Source of the DNA: Micromonospora arborensis
Lineage (GTDB): Bacteria; Actinomycetota; Actinomycetes; Mycobacteriales; Micromonosporaceae
Direction of reading: 5' to 3'
Assembly: GCF_003205615.1 (NCBI RefSeq)
Contig: NZ_PYBV01000025.1
Span: forward strand, 46,985 to 110,984
Length of the DNA stretch: 64,000 nucleotides
Shown: positions 25,054 to 35,140 of the stretch, one piece after another
Layout of the letters: each line of letters begins with the position of its first letter
Position numbering within the stretch: position 1 is the stretch's first letter
Translations under genes and position numbers: made by a program
Notes under the pieces: generated by a model
The model's input: the letters and a program-made list of their open reading frames with translations, nothing else
Told to the model about the DNA's origin: nothing
The model's database searches: none

Positions 25054-26134
25054 CAAGGTCGTGGTGGTCACCGGGCCCGGCCGGGTCGAGGTGGTCGAGC
25101 AGGACGCCGCGCCGCTGCGCCCCGGCACGTTCCGGGTCGAGACGCTGTTCAGTGGCGTCTCCGCCGGCACCGAGCTGAGCTACGTCAAGGGCACCAATCC
25201 CTACCTGAACGTCACCTGGAACGCCGACCTGGGGCTGTTCCAGCCGGGCGCGGCGAGCACGCCGTACCCGGTGACCCGCCTCGGCTACATGCAGGTCGGT
25301 CGGGTGGTGGAGAGCGACACCCCGGCCGTCGCGGTGGGCACGGTCGGCGCGATGACGTACGGGCACCGCACCGGCTGGCTGGCCGACCCGGTCGCCGAGC
25401 GGTTCGTGGCGCTGCCCGACGACCTGGACCCGCTGCTCGGCGTCTACGTCGCGCACATGGGCCCGATCTGCGCCAACGGTCTGCTGCACGCCGCCGCCGA
25501 CCTGCACGGCGTCGACGTGCGCGCGCTCGGCGACGGGGTACGCGGCCGACGGGTCGCCGTGGTCGGCGCCGGTGTGGTGGCGCTGCTGACGGCGCTGCTC
25601 GCCCGACGCAACGGCGCCGCCTCGGTGGTGGTGCTCGACCCCACCCCGCAACGCCGTGACGTCGCCGAGGCGCTCGGCCTGGAAACCCTCGACCCGGACG
25701 TCGACGACCCGGCCGTCGTGCTCAAGACCCGCTGGGCGCACACCGCCGGTGACCGGGGCGCCGACGTGGTGTTCCAGTGCCGGGGGCAGGCGTGGGCGTT
25801 GCAGCTCGCCCTGCGGCTGCTACGACCCCAGGGCACCGTCATCGACCTGGCCTTCTACCAGGGCGGCGCGGAGGCGGTCCGGCTCGGTGAGGAGTTCCAC
25901 CACAACGGGCTGTCGCTGCGCTGCGCGCAGATCGGCCGGGTGCCGCGCGGGCTCGCCCCCACCTGGGACCGCGAGCGGCTCTCCGCCGAGACCGTCGACC
26001 TGCTCCGCACGTACGGGGACGTGATCCGCAAGCACCTCGTCTCGGCGGTGGTGCCGTTCGAGGAGGCGCCCACCCTGCTCACCGACCTGGCCGAGCGTCG
26101 CCGCCAGGAGCTTCAGGTGGTGCTGTCCGCCTGA
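25046..26134 (+). CDS. medium-chain dehydrogenase-like protein
   Basis: The 362-residue protein has the MDR fold: an N-terminal GroES-like domain (FSGVSAGTELSYVKG) and a Rossmann domain with VAVVGAGVVALLTALLARR (about 170). The usual catalytic-zinc G-H-E motif and the four structural cysteines are not evident, so it may be a zinc-free reductase or have a changed active site. It overlaps the upstream Gfo/Idh gene by 8 bp and is certainly in the same operon. The two enzymes probably act in sequence on one substrate (inference). Confidence 0.82.
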   Translation: MRDKVVVVTGPGRVEVVEQDAAPLRPGTFRVETLFSGVSAGTELSYVKGTNPYLNVTWNADLGLFQPGAASTPYPVTRLGYMQVGRVVESDTPAVAVGTVGAMTYGHRTGWLADPVAERFVALPDDLDPLLGVYVAHMGPICANGLLHAAADLHGVDVRALGDGVRGRRVAVVGAGVVALLTALLARRNGAASVVVLDPTPQRRDVAEALGLETLDPDVDDPAVVLKTRWAHTAGDRGADVVFQCRGQAWALQLALRLLRPQGTVIDLAFYQGGAEAVRLGEEFHHNGLSLRCAQIGRVPRGLAPTWDRERLSAETVDLLRTYGDVIRKHLVSAVVPFEEAPTLLTDLAERRRQELQVVLSA

Positions 26135-26185
26135 CCTCGGGCGGAGCGCGCTCGCCGGTCGACGGGGCGGGTTACCGTTCCCGGC

Positions 26186-27937
<1,752 letters not shown>

Positions 27938-28011
27938 CTCCGGCGCGTCGGGACCAACTTGCCGGCGGCCGGGCCGCGCACGCCGCCCGGAATCGCGTAC
28001 CGTTGCCGCTC

Positions 28012-30303
28012 ATGGGTGTGTCGCAACGGTTCAAGAGCAAGTTCCGGCGGTTCCTCCAGCGCCCCGGCTCGACCGTGGATCTTGCTCCGCTGGAGAAGCT
28101 GCTGCCGGCGATCGAGGCGCGGGCCGATGAGCTCGCCGCCCTCGACGACGCCGAGTTGACCGAGGCCGCGGGTGCCGCCGTCGGCTACGAGGAGATCTGC
28201 GCCATCGGCCGCGAGGCCGCCCGCCGTGGGCTCGACCAACGGCCGTACGACGTGCAGCTGCTCGGCGCCATGTCGCTGCTCTCGGGCAAGGTCGCCGAGA
28301 TGGCCACCGGTGAGGGCAAGACACTGACAGCCACGATCGCCGCGTACGGGCACGTCCGGCTCGGCAACGGGCCGGTGCACGTGCTCACCATCAACGACTA
28401 CCTGGCCCGCCGCGACGCGCAGTGGATGGAGCCGGTGTACACCCTGCTCGGCCTCACCGTCGGCTGGGTCAACGAGGCCTCCACCCCGCAGGAGCGGCGC
28501 GACGCGTACGCCTGCGACGTCACCTACGTCTCGGTCAGCGAGGCGGGCTTCGACTACCTGCGCGACCAGCTGGTCACCGACGTCGACGAGCGGGTGCAGC
28601 CCACGCTGTCCACCGCGATCGTTGACGAGGCCGACTCCATCATGATCGACGAGGCCCGGGTGCCAATGGTCCTGGCCGGCGCGGTGCCGGGCGAGCAGGA
28701 CCCGGTGCACGCCGCCGCCGCGCTCGTCCGCGGTCTGCGCAAGGGCAAGCACTACACGGTCGCCGAGGACGGGCGGAGCGTGGCGTTCACCGCCGCCGGC
28801 CTGGCCGCCATCGAGGCCAAGCTCGGCATCGACCTGTACGACGAGGAGCACGTCGTGCAGCTCTCGGCGGTCCACGTGGCGCTGCACGCGCAGGTGCTGC
28901 TCAACCGGGACGTGGACTACATCGTCCGGGACGGCTCGGTCGAGCTGGTCGACGAGATGCGTGGCCGGGTGGCCCAGCGCCGCCGCTGGCCGGACGGGCT
29001 CCAGGCGGCGGTCGAGGCCAAGGAGGGCCTCGACGCCACCGCCGAGGGTGAGGTGCTGGGCACCATCGCCGTGCAGGCGTACATCGCGCTCTACCCGAAG
29101 GTCTGCGGGATGACCGCCACGGCGGTGCTGGTCGGCGACCAGTTGCGGGAGTTCTTCGACCTCGAGGTCGCGGTGATCCCGCCGAACACCCCGTGCATCC
29201 GCGAGGACGAACCGGACCGGATCTACGCCACCCGGGCGGAGAAGGACGAGGCGCTGATCGACGAGATCCAGCGCTGGCACGCCAAGGGGCGGCCGATGCT
29301 GATCGGCACGCTGGACGTCAAGGAGTCCGAGAGCCTGGCCGCCGGGCTGAACGCGGCCGGGGTGCCCTGCGTCGTGCTGAACGCCAAGAACGACGACGAG
29401 GAAGCGGCGATCATCGCCGAGGCCGGCGCGTACGGCGCGGTGACCGTCTCCACCCAGATGGCCGGCCGAGGCGTCGACATCCGGCTCGGCGGCAGCGACC
29501 AGAGCGACCGGGAGCGGGTCGCCGAGCTTGGCGGCCTCTACGTGATCGGCAGTGGCCGGCACGACAGCCGCCGGGTGGACGACCAGCTGCGCGGTCGGGC
29601 CGGCCGGCAGGGCGACCCGGGCGGCTCGGTCTTCCTGGTCAGCCTGGAGGACGACCTGGTCGTCCGGCACGCCGCCGACGCGGTGCCGCCGTCGCCGCGG
29701 ATGAACGCCGACGGCCTGGTGACCGACGAGCAGGTCGACTACGCGGTGGAGCACGCCCAGCGGGTCGCCGAGGGCGTCAACCACGAGATCCACCGCAACA
29801 CCTGGCGCTACAGCGTGGTGATAGAGCAGCAGCGCAAGGCCCTCGCCGCACGGCGGGAGCGGCTGCTGACCAGCGACGTGGCTGCGGTGATGCTGCTGGA
29901 GAAGGAGCCCGAGAAGGCCGGCGAGATGGACGAGGACCTGCTCGCCCGCGCGGCCCGGTCGATCGCGCTCTACCACCTGGACCGGCTCTGGGCCGAGCAC
30001 CTGGCCGAGCTGTCGGAGGTCCGCGAGGGCGTGCACCTGCGGGCGCTGGGCCGGCTCGACCCGCTGGACGAGTTCCACCGGGCGGCGGTGCCCGCGTTCA
30101 ACGACCTGATCCCCGAGATCGAGGCCCGCACCATCGCCACCTTCAACGAGACCGAATTCGATGAGGACTGGCAGCCGGACGACGGCACCCTGGTCCGGCC
30201 CACCGCGACCTGGACGTACCTGGTGCACGACAACCCGTTCGGCTCCGAGCTGGACCGGTTGATCGCGTCCATCGGGCGGCGGCTCAGCGGCGCCTCGCGC
30301 TGA
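28012..30303 (+). CDS. secA2: accessory preprotein translocase ATPase SecA2
   Basis: The 763-residue protein is a SecA motor. It has MATGEGKTLTA (Walker A, about 97), VDEADSIMIDEAR (about 204), and DDQLRGRAGRQGDPG for the second ATPase lobe. The helical scaffold includes LYHLDRLWAEHLAELSEVRE. It is shorter than housekeeping SecA (over 900 aa in actinobacteria) and lacks the C-terminal zinc-binding cysteine tail, which fits the SecA2 class that exports a limited set of proteins. A TACCGT box 8 nt before the ATG suggests a leaderless start. A terminator-like hairpin follows at 30315-30350. Confidence 0.88.
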   Translation: MGVSQRFKSKFRRFLQRPGSTVDLAPLEKLLPAIEARADELAALDDAELTEAAGAAVGYEEICAIGREAARRGLDQRPYDVQLLGAMSLLSGKVAEMATGEGKTLTATIAAYGHVRLGNGPVHVLTINDYLARRDAQWMEPVYTLLGLTVGWVNEASTPQERRDAYACDVTYVSVSEAGFDYLRDQLVTDVDERVQPTLSTAIVDEADSIMIDEARVPMVLAGAVPGEQDPVHAAAALVRGLRKGKHYTVAEDGRSVAFTAAGLAAIEAKLGIDLYDEEHVVQLSAVHVALHAQVLLNRDVDYIVRDGSVELVDEMRGRVAQRRRWPDGLQAAVEAKEGLDATAEGEVLGTIAVQAYIALYPKVCGMTATAVLVGDQLREFFDLEVAVIPPNTPCIREDEPDRIYATRAEKDEALIDEIQRWHAKGRPMLIGTLDVKESESLAAGLNAAGVPCVVLNAKNDDEEAAIIAEAGAYGAVTVSTQMAGRGVDIRLGGSDQSDRERVAELGGLYVIGSGRHDSRRVDDQLRGRAGRQGDPGGSVFLVSLEDDLVVRHAADAVPPSPRMNADGLVTDEQVDYAVEHAQRVAEGVNHEIHRNTWRYSVVIEQQRKALAARRERLLTSDVAAVMLLEKEPEKAGEMDEDLLARAARSIALYHLDRLWAEHLAELSEVREGVHLRALGRLDPLDEFHRAAVPAFNDLIPEIEARTIATFNETEFDEDWQPDDGTLVRPTATWTYLVHDNPFGSELDRLIASIGRRLSGASR

Positions 30304-30314
30304 CGCGTGCAGTC

Positions 30315-30350
30315 GGGCCCCTGTTGCGCGTCCGTGTGCGGCAGGGGCCC
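30315..30350 (+). terminator. hairpin after secA2
   Basis: GGGCCCCTG and CAGGGGCCC form a 9-bp perfect outer stem, with partial pairing inside, followed by TGATTT. It lies 12 bp after the secA2 stop codon. Confidence 0.65.
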
Positions 30351-30422
30351 TGATTTGCGCCGTTTCGACCCAGTGTTCGCAGGGTAGTAGGGCTGGTCGG
30401 TCAAGTCGGGAGAGAGCAGACG

Positions 30423-30485
30423 ATGACACAGGTGACGATGCCCGATGGGCAGACGCGAGGGTGCACGGAGGCTGCGGACCGGTGA
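30423..30485 (+). CDS. possible 20-residue leader peptide
   Basis: A short frame (MTQVTMPDGQ...) has a good ribosome-binding site (GGGAGAG) nine bases before its ATG. Its stop codon overlaps the GTG start of the GAF-ANTAR gene as GTGA. This geometry suggests translational coupling. The frame is too short for composition to prove it is real. Confidence 0.35.
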   Translation: MTQVTMPDGQTRGCTEAADR

Positions 30486-31222
30486 ACCTCGACACGCGGG
30501 AACCGGTGCTACAGAACCTCGGCGTCCTGGAAACCGCCGCGCTGCTGCGCGAGCTGACCGCCGGCCTGATCGCGCTGACCGATTTCGATGAGGCGCTGCT
30601 CGCGCTGGTCCGGGTCACCCGGGACGCCGTGGCCGGGGTGCGCTGGTGCGGGTTCACCGCCCTTCGCGCCGGCGAACCGGCTGGCGTGGCCGCCTCCGAC
30701 GAGCAGGTGGCCGAGCTGGACGACCTGCGACACGGGCCGGACTCGCCGGCGATGAGCGCGATCCGACGCCGCGAGATGATCCTCGCCGTCGACCTGACCG
30801 GTGAGCCGCGCTGGCCGGTCTGGACGGCGCGCGCCCGCGACCTCGGCGTACGCGGGGTGATCTCCGCGCCCGTCGACATCGACGACCAGGTGATCGGGGC
30901 GATCAACCTCTACGCCGGTGCGCCGGACCTGCTCACCCCGCAACACCAGCTGACCGCGATGCTGCTCGCCGAACACGCCGGCCTGCTGCTGGCCGCCGTC
31001 CGCGACCGAGGTCGACAAACCGCTCTCGCCGGGGAACGGGACGCCTCGCTGCTGCACGACGGGGTGGTGGGCCAGGCCGTCGGCGTGATCATGACGCAGC
31101 GCGGGTGCCCACCGGTCGAGGCCCTGGAAGTGCTGCGGGCCGCCGCGTCGTCGTTGGACATCCCGCTGCGCGAGGTGGCCGAGCGACTGGTCCGGACGGT
31201 CTCCCGCCAGCGCGACACCTGA
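30482..31222 (+). CDS. GAF and ANTAR domain regulator
   Basis: The 246-residue protein has an N-terminal GAF sensor domain (about 15-165; GVISAPVDIDDQVIGAINLY is typical) and a C-terminal ANTAR RNA-binding domain (about 185-240; VVGQAVGVIMTQRGCPPVEA). ANTAR proteins bind paired hexaloop hairpins in nascent RNA and prevent termination. The GTG start at 30482 overlaps the stop codon of a 20-codon frame with a good ribosome-binding site; the frame is also open to 30461. Targets and signal are unknown. I see no ANTAR-type double hairpin in the leader. Confidence 0.88.
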   Translation: MNLDTREPVLQNLGVLETAALLRELTAGLIALTDFDEALLALVRVTRDAVAGVRWCGFTALRAGEPAGVAASDEQVAELDDLRHGPDSPAMSAIRRREMILAVDLTGEPRWPVWTARARDLGVRGVISAPVDIDDQVIGAINLYAGAPDLLTPQHQLTAMLLAEHAGLLLAAVRDRGRQTALAGERDASLLHDGVVGQAVGVIMTQRGCPPVEALEVLRAAASSLDIPLREVAERLVRTVSRQRDT

Positions 31223-31330
31223 CCGTCTGACCGCCCGGCCGTCTGACCGCCCGCCTGACCGTCTGACCGCCTGACCGTCTGACCGCCCGGCCGTCTGACC
31301 GCCCGGCCGTCTGGCGTGGGCCCGTCTGGG
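31219..31330. repeat. short tandem repeats of CCGTCTGACCGCC type
   Basis: About ten irregular copies of TGACCGTC/TGACCGCC, partly spaced by CCGG, follow immediately after the GAF-ANTAR stop codon. The array looks like slippage-derived repeat DNA and has no coding or hairpin role that I can see. Confidence 0.7.
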
Positions 31331-31344
31331 CGTGGGCGCCGTTT

Positions 31345-31418
31345 GATCGACTCCAGGTCGCCGATGTGGGGGTATCCGGGCGCTGGAATACCGCCACGTC
31401 GCCGATACGGAGTCGATC
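31345..31418. repeat. 74-bp palindromic repeat, family A copy 2
   Basis: The element begins GATCGACTCCAGGTCGCCGA and ends with ACGGAGTCGATC, forming a hairpin of about 33-bp imperfect arms. It has the same length as the copies at 5244 and 31446. Confidence 0.8.
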
Positions 31419-31445
31419 GAGCCTCCGCTTGGCGCGTGCCCGTTT

Positions 31446-31519
31446 GATCGACTCCAGGTCGCCGATGTGGGGCTATCCGGGCGCGGGGACACCCCCACCT
31501 CGCCGACATGGAGTCGATC
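31446..31519. repeat. 74-bp palindromic repeat, family A copy 3
   Basis: This copy begins GATCGACTCCAGGTCGCCGA and ends ATGGAGTCGATC. It is a direct neighbour of copy 2, and the preceding CGTTTGATCG context is also shared, so the pair may be a tandem duplication. Confidence 0.8.
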
Positions 31520-31657
31520 ACCTGCTGTTCCTGGGGTCTGGGGCGGTTGGGTGCCCGTTCTCCCGGTCGGCGGCGAGTCGGGCGGCGTCGTTTCGTCCGG
31601 ACCACACTCGGGTAGCACTCTGGTCTCTGTGCGGTGTGTCGACCCGGGGGAGGACCG

Positions 31658-32149
31658 ATGCAGAGTCGCCTGCGGGTGCAGGGGCACCCAATCCAACCGA
31701 TGCTGGTGACGTTCCCGCTCGGGCTCTTCGTCAGCGCCACCGTCTTCGATCTCATCGACGTCCTCGGCGGGCCGGCCTTCCTGGGCGAGGTCGGCTACTG
31801 GACGGGCGTCGCCGCCCTCGTCGCCGCCGCGCTGACCGCCGTGGCCGGAATGGTCGACCTGTGGGACGTGCCAGGTGACCGCACCCGCCGTACGGCGATC
31901 GCGTTCAACCTGGTCAACACGGTGATGGCCGCCATGTTCCTGCTCACCTGCCTGGTCCGGTCACAGTCCCCGCAACGCGGCGCGTCAGCCGCGATCCTGA
32001 TCACCGAGCTGGTAGCGCTGGCCGTCGGCGGGGTCGGCGTGCACCTCGGCGCCCGGCTGATGCACGAGTTCGACACCGGCCGCGCCGAGGCCGGCACCCT
32101 CGACGCGCTCGCCGGCTCCACCATCGAGATCGTCCGCCCGCGCCCCTGA
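31658..32149 (+). CDS. DUF2231 membrane protein
   Basis: The 163-residue protein has four membrane helices and the DUF2231 N-terminal pattern RVQGHPIQPMLVTFPLGLF, with the conserved H-P-x-x-P. The helices lie at about 20-40, 50-72, 88-108 and 118-140. The function is unknown. ATG 31658 follows GGGGGAGGACCG, a strong ribosome-binding site, and is preferred over the open frame to 31634. The gene is next to a small helix-hairpin-helix gene, 61 bp downstream. Confidence 0.87.
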   Translation: MQSRLRVQGHPIQPMLVTFPLGLFVSATVFDLIDVLGGPAFLGEVGYWTGVAALVAAALTAVAGMVDLWDVPGDRTRRTAIAFNLVNTVMAAMFLLTCLVRSQSPQRGASAAILITELVALAVGGVGVHLGARLMHEFDTGRAEAGTLDALAGSTIEIVRPRP

Positions 32150-32210
32150 TCCGACCGGGCCTGGGGTGCAGGGTCAGCCCCGGTTGAACTGGCCGGTCTA
32201 CCATCCGCGG

Positions 32211-32405
32211 ATGACTTCGCCCCTGGACACGCTTCCGAAGATCGGTGCGCCGGCGACGCGCGCCCTGCACGGCGCCGGTTACACCACACTGCGCCAACTC
32301 GCCGGCGTCCCCCGGTCGGACCTGGCGAAACTGCACGGCATGGGGCCGAAGGCCCTCGGCATCCTCCAGGCCGCCCTCGAACAGCACAACCTGGGACTCG
32401 GCTGA
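32211..32405 (+). CDS. small helix-hairpin-helix DNA-binding protein
   Basis: The 64-residue protein contains two helix-hairpin-helix-like units (LPKIGAPATRALHGAGYTTL and then KLHGMGPKALGILQAALE), similar to the C-terminal domain of RNA polymerase alpha and to DNA-repair HhH domains. Such domains bind the DNA backbone without sequence specificity. A TACCAT box six bases before the ATG and the lack of a ribosome-binding site suggest a leaderless transcript. The role is not known. Confidence 0.8.
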   Translation: MTSPLDTLPKIGAPATRALHGAGYTTLRQLAGVPRSDLAKLHGMGPKALGILQAALEQHNLGLG

Positions 32406-32831
32406 GACTGCCGCTGCCCACAAAAGGCGCGCACGCTCGCCGACGCCGCCGGACCACCGGCCCTCCCGAGCCTTGGGAGTTAACCGGGCCGGTCCGCTTG
32501 GCCTGGCTGCTTGGCCTGGCTGCTTGGCTTGGCCGCTTGGCTTGGCTTCTTAGCGGTGCTCCGTCCGCGGCAGGGCTGCACCGCCTCGGCGCTCCGCGGC
32601 TCGGCCCCGGTCCGCTTCGGGCCTGGTCTGCGGCGGCCCGGGTCAGCGGCGGGCCCGGGTCTGCGGCGGCTCGGGTCAGCGGCGGGCCCGGGTCTGCGGC
32701 GGCTCGGGTCAGCGGCGGGCCCGGGTCTGCGGCGGCCCGGGTCAGCGGCGGGCCCGGGTCTGCGGCGGTCCGCTTCGGCCCGGCGGCAAATGAGTTGCCG
32801 GCCGTGCGGCCGGCCGGCGAGGCTGACCGCC
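32406..32831. other. repeat-containing 426-bp intergenic region
   Basis: No separate gene is supported. The first part holds short repeats of the type GGCCTGGCTGCTT (about 32498-32550). The second part holds the 33-bp tandem array. The frame of the downstream methyltransferase gene is open through the array because the unit is a multiple of three, but composition and family length favour a start at 32832. Confidence 0.55.
32624..32775. repeat. 33-bp tandem repeat, about 4.5 copies
   Basis: The unit begins GGGTCTGCGGCGG and recurs at 32657, 32690, 32723 and 32756, with a partial first copy near 32624. The copies differ only by single C/T changes. The array is flanked by TCCGCTTCGG on both sides. 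Confidence 0.85.
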
Positions 32832-33590
32832 ATGAACGCTGAGCGTGTGGCCGAGGACCTGATCGCGGACGCGGCCGCCGCACCGGTCGACGGTTGGGGG
32901 TTCGGCTGGCTGGCTGGCCGGGCCACCGAGGAACGCCCGCCCTGGGGTTACGCCCGGTTGGTCGCCGATCGGATGGCGCGCGTCGACGCGGCACTGGACG
33001 TGGACACCGGCGGCGGGGAGGTGCTCGCCGAGGTGCCGCGCCCGCCGAGGCTGTTGACGGCCACCGAGGCTTGGCCGCCGAACGTCGAGGTCGCCCGGCG
33101 GACCCTGCGCCGGGTGGGCGCGACGGTGGTGGCGGTCGCCCCGGACGGCCCGCTGCCGTTCCGCGACTCGTCCTTCGACCTGGTGGTCAGCCGGCATCCG
33201 GTGCGTACCGACTGGACGCAGACGGCCCGGGTGCTGCGGCCCGGTGGGACGTTCCTGTCGCAGCAGATCGGTGCGGGCACCATGCGGGAGCTGAGTGAGG
33301 CGATCCTCGGGCCACTGCCGGCGCCGACCCAGCGGCACCCCGAGCACGCGGTAGCCGCCGCCGAAGCCGCTGGCCTGCGGGTGGTCGACCTGCGCCACGC
33401 CACCCTGCGCGCGGAGTTCTCCGACATCGGGGCGGTGGTCTGGTTCCTGCGCAAGGTGATCTGGACGGTGCCCGGGTTCACGGTCGACCGCTATCGCGAA
33501 CAACTGCGCGACCTGCACCGCCAGATCACCGACGAGGGCCCCTTCGTGGCCCACGCCCAACGGTTCCTCATCGAGGCCACCCGCCCCTGA
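32832..33590 (+). CDS. class I SAM-dependent methyltransferase
   Basis: The 252-residue protein has a Rossmann-like methyltransferase core. The first loop is unusual (LLTATEAWPPNVEVARRTL in place of a clear glycine-rich motif). The later motifs are DSSFDLVVSRHPV and ARVLRPGGTFLSQQIG, which are typical of class I enzymes. The weak motif I could mean altered cofactor binding. ATG 32832 is chosen because upstream sequence is a 33-bp tandem array. The substrate is unknown. Confidence 0.8.
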   Translation: MNAERVAEDLIADAAAAPVDGWGFGWLAGRATEERPPWGYARLVADRMARVDAALDVDTGGGEVLAEVPRPPRLLTATEAWPPNVEVARRTLRRVGATVVAVAPDGPLPFRDSSFDLVVSRHPVRTDWTQTARVLRPGGTFLSQQIGAGTMRELSEAILGPLPAPTQRHPEHAVAAAEAAGLRVVDLRHATLRAEFSDIGAVVWFLRKVIWTVPGFTVDRYREQLRDLHRQITDEGPFVAHAQRFLIEATRP

Positions 33591-33603
33591 CTTCGGAGCG
33601 AGC

Positions 33604-33678
33604 GTCGATCATGGAGTTGTGGTGCCGCGCGGAAGTCGCGGATCGAGGCAAGCCGCCCACCACGACTTCATGATCGAC
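33604..33678. repeat. 75-bp palindromic repeat, family B
   Basis: Arms GTCGATCATGGAGTTGTGG and CCACGACTTCATGATCGAC pair as an imperfect hairpin. The end hexamer GTCGATC and the length are like family A, but the arm sequences differ. It lies between the methyltransferase stop codon and the convergent DUF3500 gene and may also help termination. Confidence 0.78.
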
Positions 33679-33702
33679 CGCGCAGCGGGGTTGGGTGGGT
33701 GG

Positions 33703-34653
33703 TCAGTGGGGGTGGGTCTGGTGGTGGGTCGCCAGGATGTCGGAACCGAAATCGCTCGCGGGGCGGCGCAGCACGGTGTGCGCGTGGTTGCCGTCCGCGG
33801 TCGTGTTGTCGTACTCGATCAGCAGGTCGTCGCCCTGCACCCGGTAGTAGTGCCGCTGCCCGGGGTGGGTGGGGCCGGCCCAGGCGAAGTGCAGTTGGCC
33901 GGCGTCCAGCCGGGTCGCCTCCCGGATGGCCAGCTCGGGCGGCAGCCGGTCCAGGTAGAGCGCGACCACCTGGTCGAGCAACGCGCGGCCGGTCGGCCCC
34001 AACCGATCCGCCGGCACGCCGAGGGGTTCCAGCGGTCCGTCGACCCGCCCGCGGGTGGCGCTGATGATGTCTCCCGGCGCCTCGTCGGCGATGATCGCGG
34101 CGGCCCGCTCGGCCGGCCCCAACGCGTCGAGCAGGGCCCGGGCCAGGTCCTCCTCGACACCGAGGGGGCGGGAGACCGGACGGCCGGCGTACCGGACCGC
34201 GGCCGGGTTGGCACCGAAGAAGATCGGCGCGGGGGACACCTGGTCGTCCACCACGGTCATGTTCACCGACAGGTGGTGTCCTTCGAGCCGCCACGCCCAG
34301 CGGTCGTCGCGCGCCGGATCGCCGAAGACGGCCACCCAGTAGTCGCCGCTGTGCCGCCCACGGTGCCAGCCCTCGGCCCGATCGAGGACCTCCTCCAGCG
34401 CGATGATCGCCATCGCCTGCGCGTACGCCGAGGGGCTGAGCGCGGTGGCCAGCAGCCGGTGGGCGGCCTTGCGGCCGGCGACGTCCAACTCGGCGAGGCA
34501 GACGCCGGGGCGAGGTCGGGGCCGGTACTCCAGCCAACGCCGGGTTGCTTCGTCGTCGAACGGGTGCACGGCGCTGTCGCGGGTGGCGGGGTCGAGCGCG
34601 GCCAGCAGCGTGGTGCTGGCGGCGCGCATCTGCTCGGGCAGGGGATCTTCCAC
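33703..34653 (-). CDS. DUF3500 protein
   Basis: The 316-residue protein matches DUF3500, with the landmarks RWAWRLEGHHLSVNMTVVD, FFGANPAAV, and near the end YYRVQGDDLLIEYDNT. The conserved histidines suggest a metal site, but no function is established. The GTG start at 34653 is supported by a TATACA box six bases upstream, a leaderless arrangement; ATG 34629 is the alternative. No signal peptide is present, unlike some family members. It lies 32 bp after the ankyrin gene on the same strand. Confidence 0.82.
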   Translation of the reverse strand: MEDPLPEQMRAASTTLLAALDPATRDSAVHPFDDEATRRWLEYRPRPRPGVCLAELDVAGRKAAHRLLATALSPSAYAQAMAIIALEEVLDRAEGWHRGRHSGDYWVAVFGDPARDDRWAWRLEGHHLSVNMTVVDDQVSPAPIFFGANPAAVRYAGRPVSRPLGVEEDLARALLDALGPAERAAAIIADEAPGDIISATRGRVDGPLEPLGVPADRLGPTGRALLDQVVALYLDRLPPELAIREATRLDAGQLHFAWAGPTHPGQRHYYRVQGDDLLIEYDNTTADGNHAHTVLRRPASDFGSDILATHHQTHPH

Positions 34654-34685
34654 CGACCCTGTATACCGGCAGATCCGCGCCGGTG

Positions 34686-35078
34686 TCAGCCGGCGCGCAG
34701 CAGCTCCGCCATTTCCGCCAGGTCGAAGAACTGGGCGGTCTCGAGTGCCGACGGGTTGCCGTGGGCCGGGTCGGCCCCGGCGGCGAGGAGCGCGCGGACC
34801 GCCTCGGTGCTGCTGCGGAACACCGCGGCGGCCAGCGCGGTCTGACCCCGGTCGTTGGCCCGCGAGTGGTCGGCGCACCGACTGAGCAGGGCGACCACCG
34901 TGTCCGGGTGAGAGTGGTAGGCGGCCAGGATCAGCAGCGTGTCGCCCTTGTCGTTGGTGAGGTTGACCGGCAGGCCGGCGTCGAGTTGCGCGGCCAACTC
35001 CGCTGTGGAGCCGGCCCGGGCCAGGTCGAACATCCGGTGCGCGAATGCCAGCGTCTCGGCGTCGAGGTCGTCGGTCAC
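34686..35078 (-). CDS. ankyrin-repeat protein
   Basis: The 130-residue protein has three ankyrin repeats: one degenerate near residues 25-40, then NDKGDTLLILAAYHSHPDTV and NDRGQTALAAAVFRSSTEAV. Small cytosolic ankyrin proteins of this kind are common in actinobacteria and mediate protein contacts. The GTG start has TAGCCT six bases upstream and no ribosome-binding site, again a leaderless arrangement. It is divergent from the cupin gene at 35141. Confidence 0.85.
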   Translation of the reverse strand: MTDDLDAETLAFAHRMFDLARAGSTAELAAQLDAGLPVNLTNDKGDTLLILAAYHSHPDTVVALLSRCADHSRANDRGQTALAAAVFRSSTEAVRALLAAGADPAHGNPSALETAQFFDLAEMAELLRAG

Positions 35079-35140
35079 CGGTCCAGGCTAGTCGCACCGG
35101 CCCTGATAGGTTGCTCGGCCGGTGCGCTGGGGAGGGTCCG

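Larger units (their letters stand above)
31223..31657. other. repeat-rich 435-bp intergenic region
   Basis: No gene is supported here. It holds the short tandem repeats at 31219-31330, two palindromic 74-bp repeats 101 bp apart, and finally the promoter region of the DUF2231 gene, where GGTAGCACT near 31612 could be a -10 region. Confidence 0.6.

Noticed and set aside
32624..32775. CRISPR array
   Set aside because: The 33-bp units are directly adjacent with no spacers and no cas genes are present.
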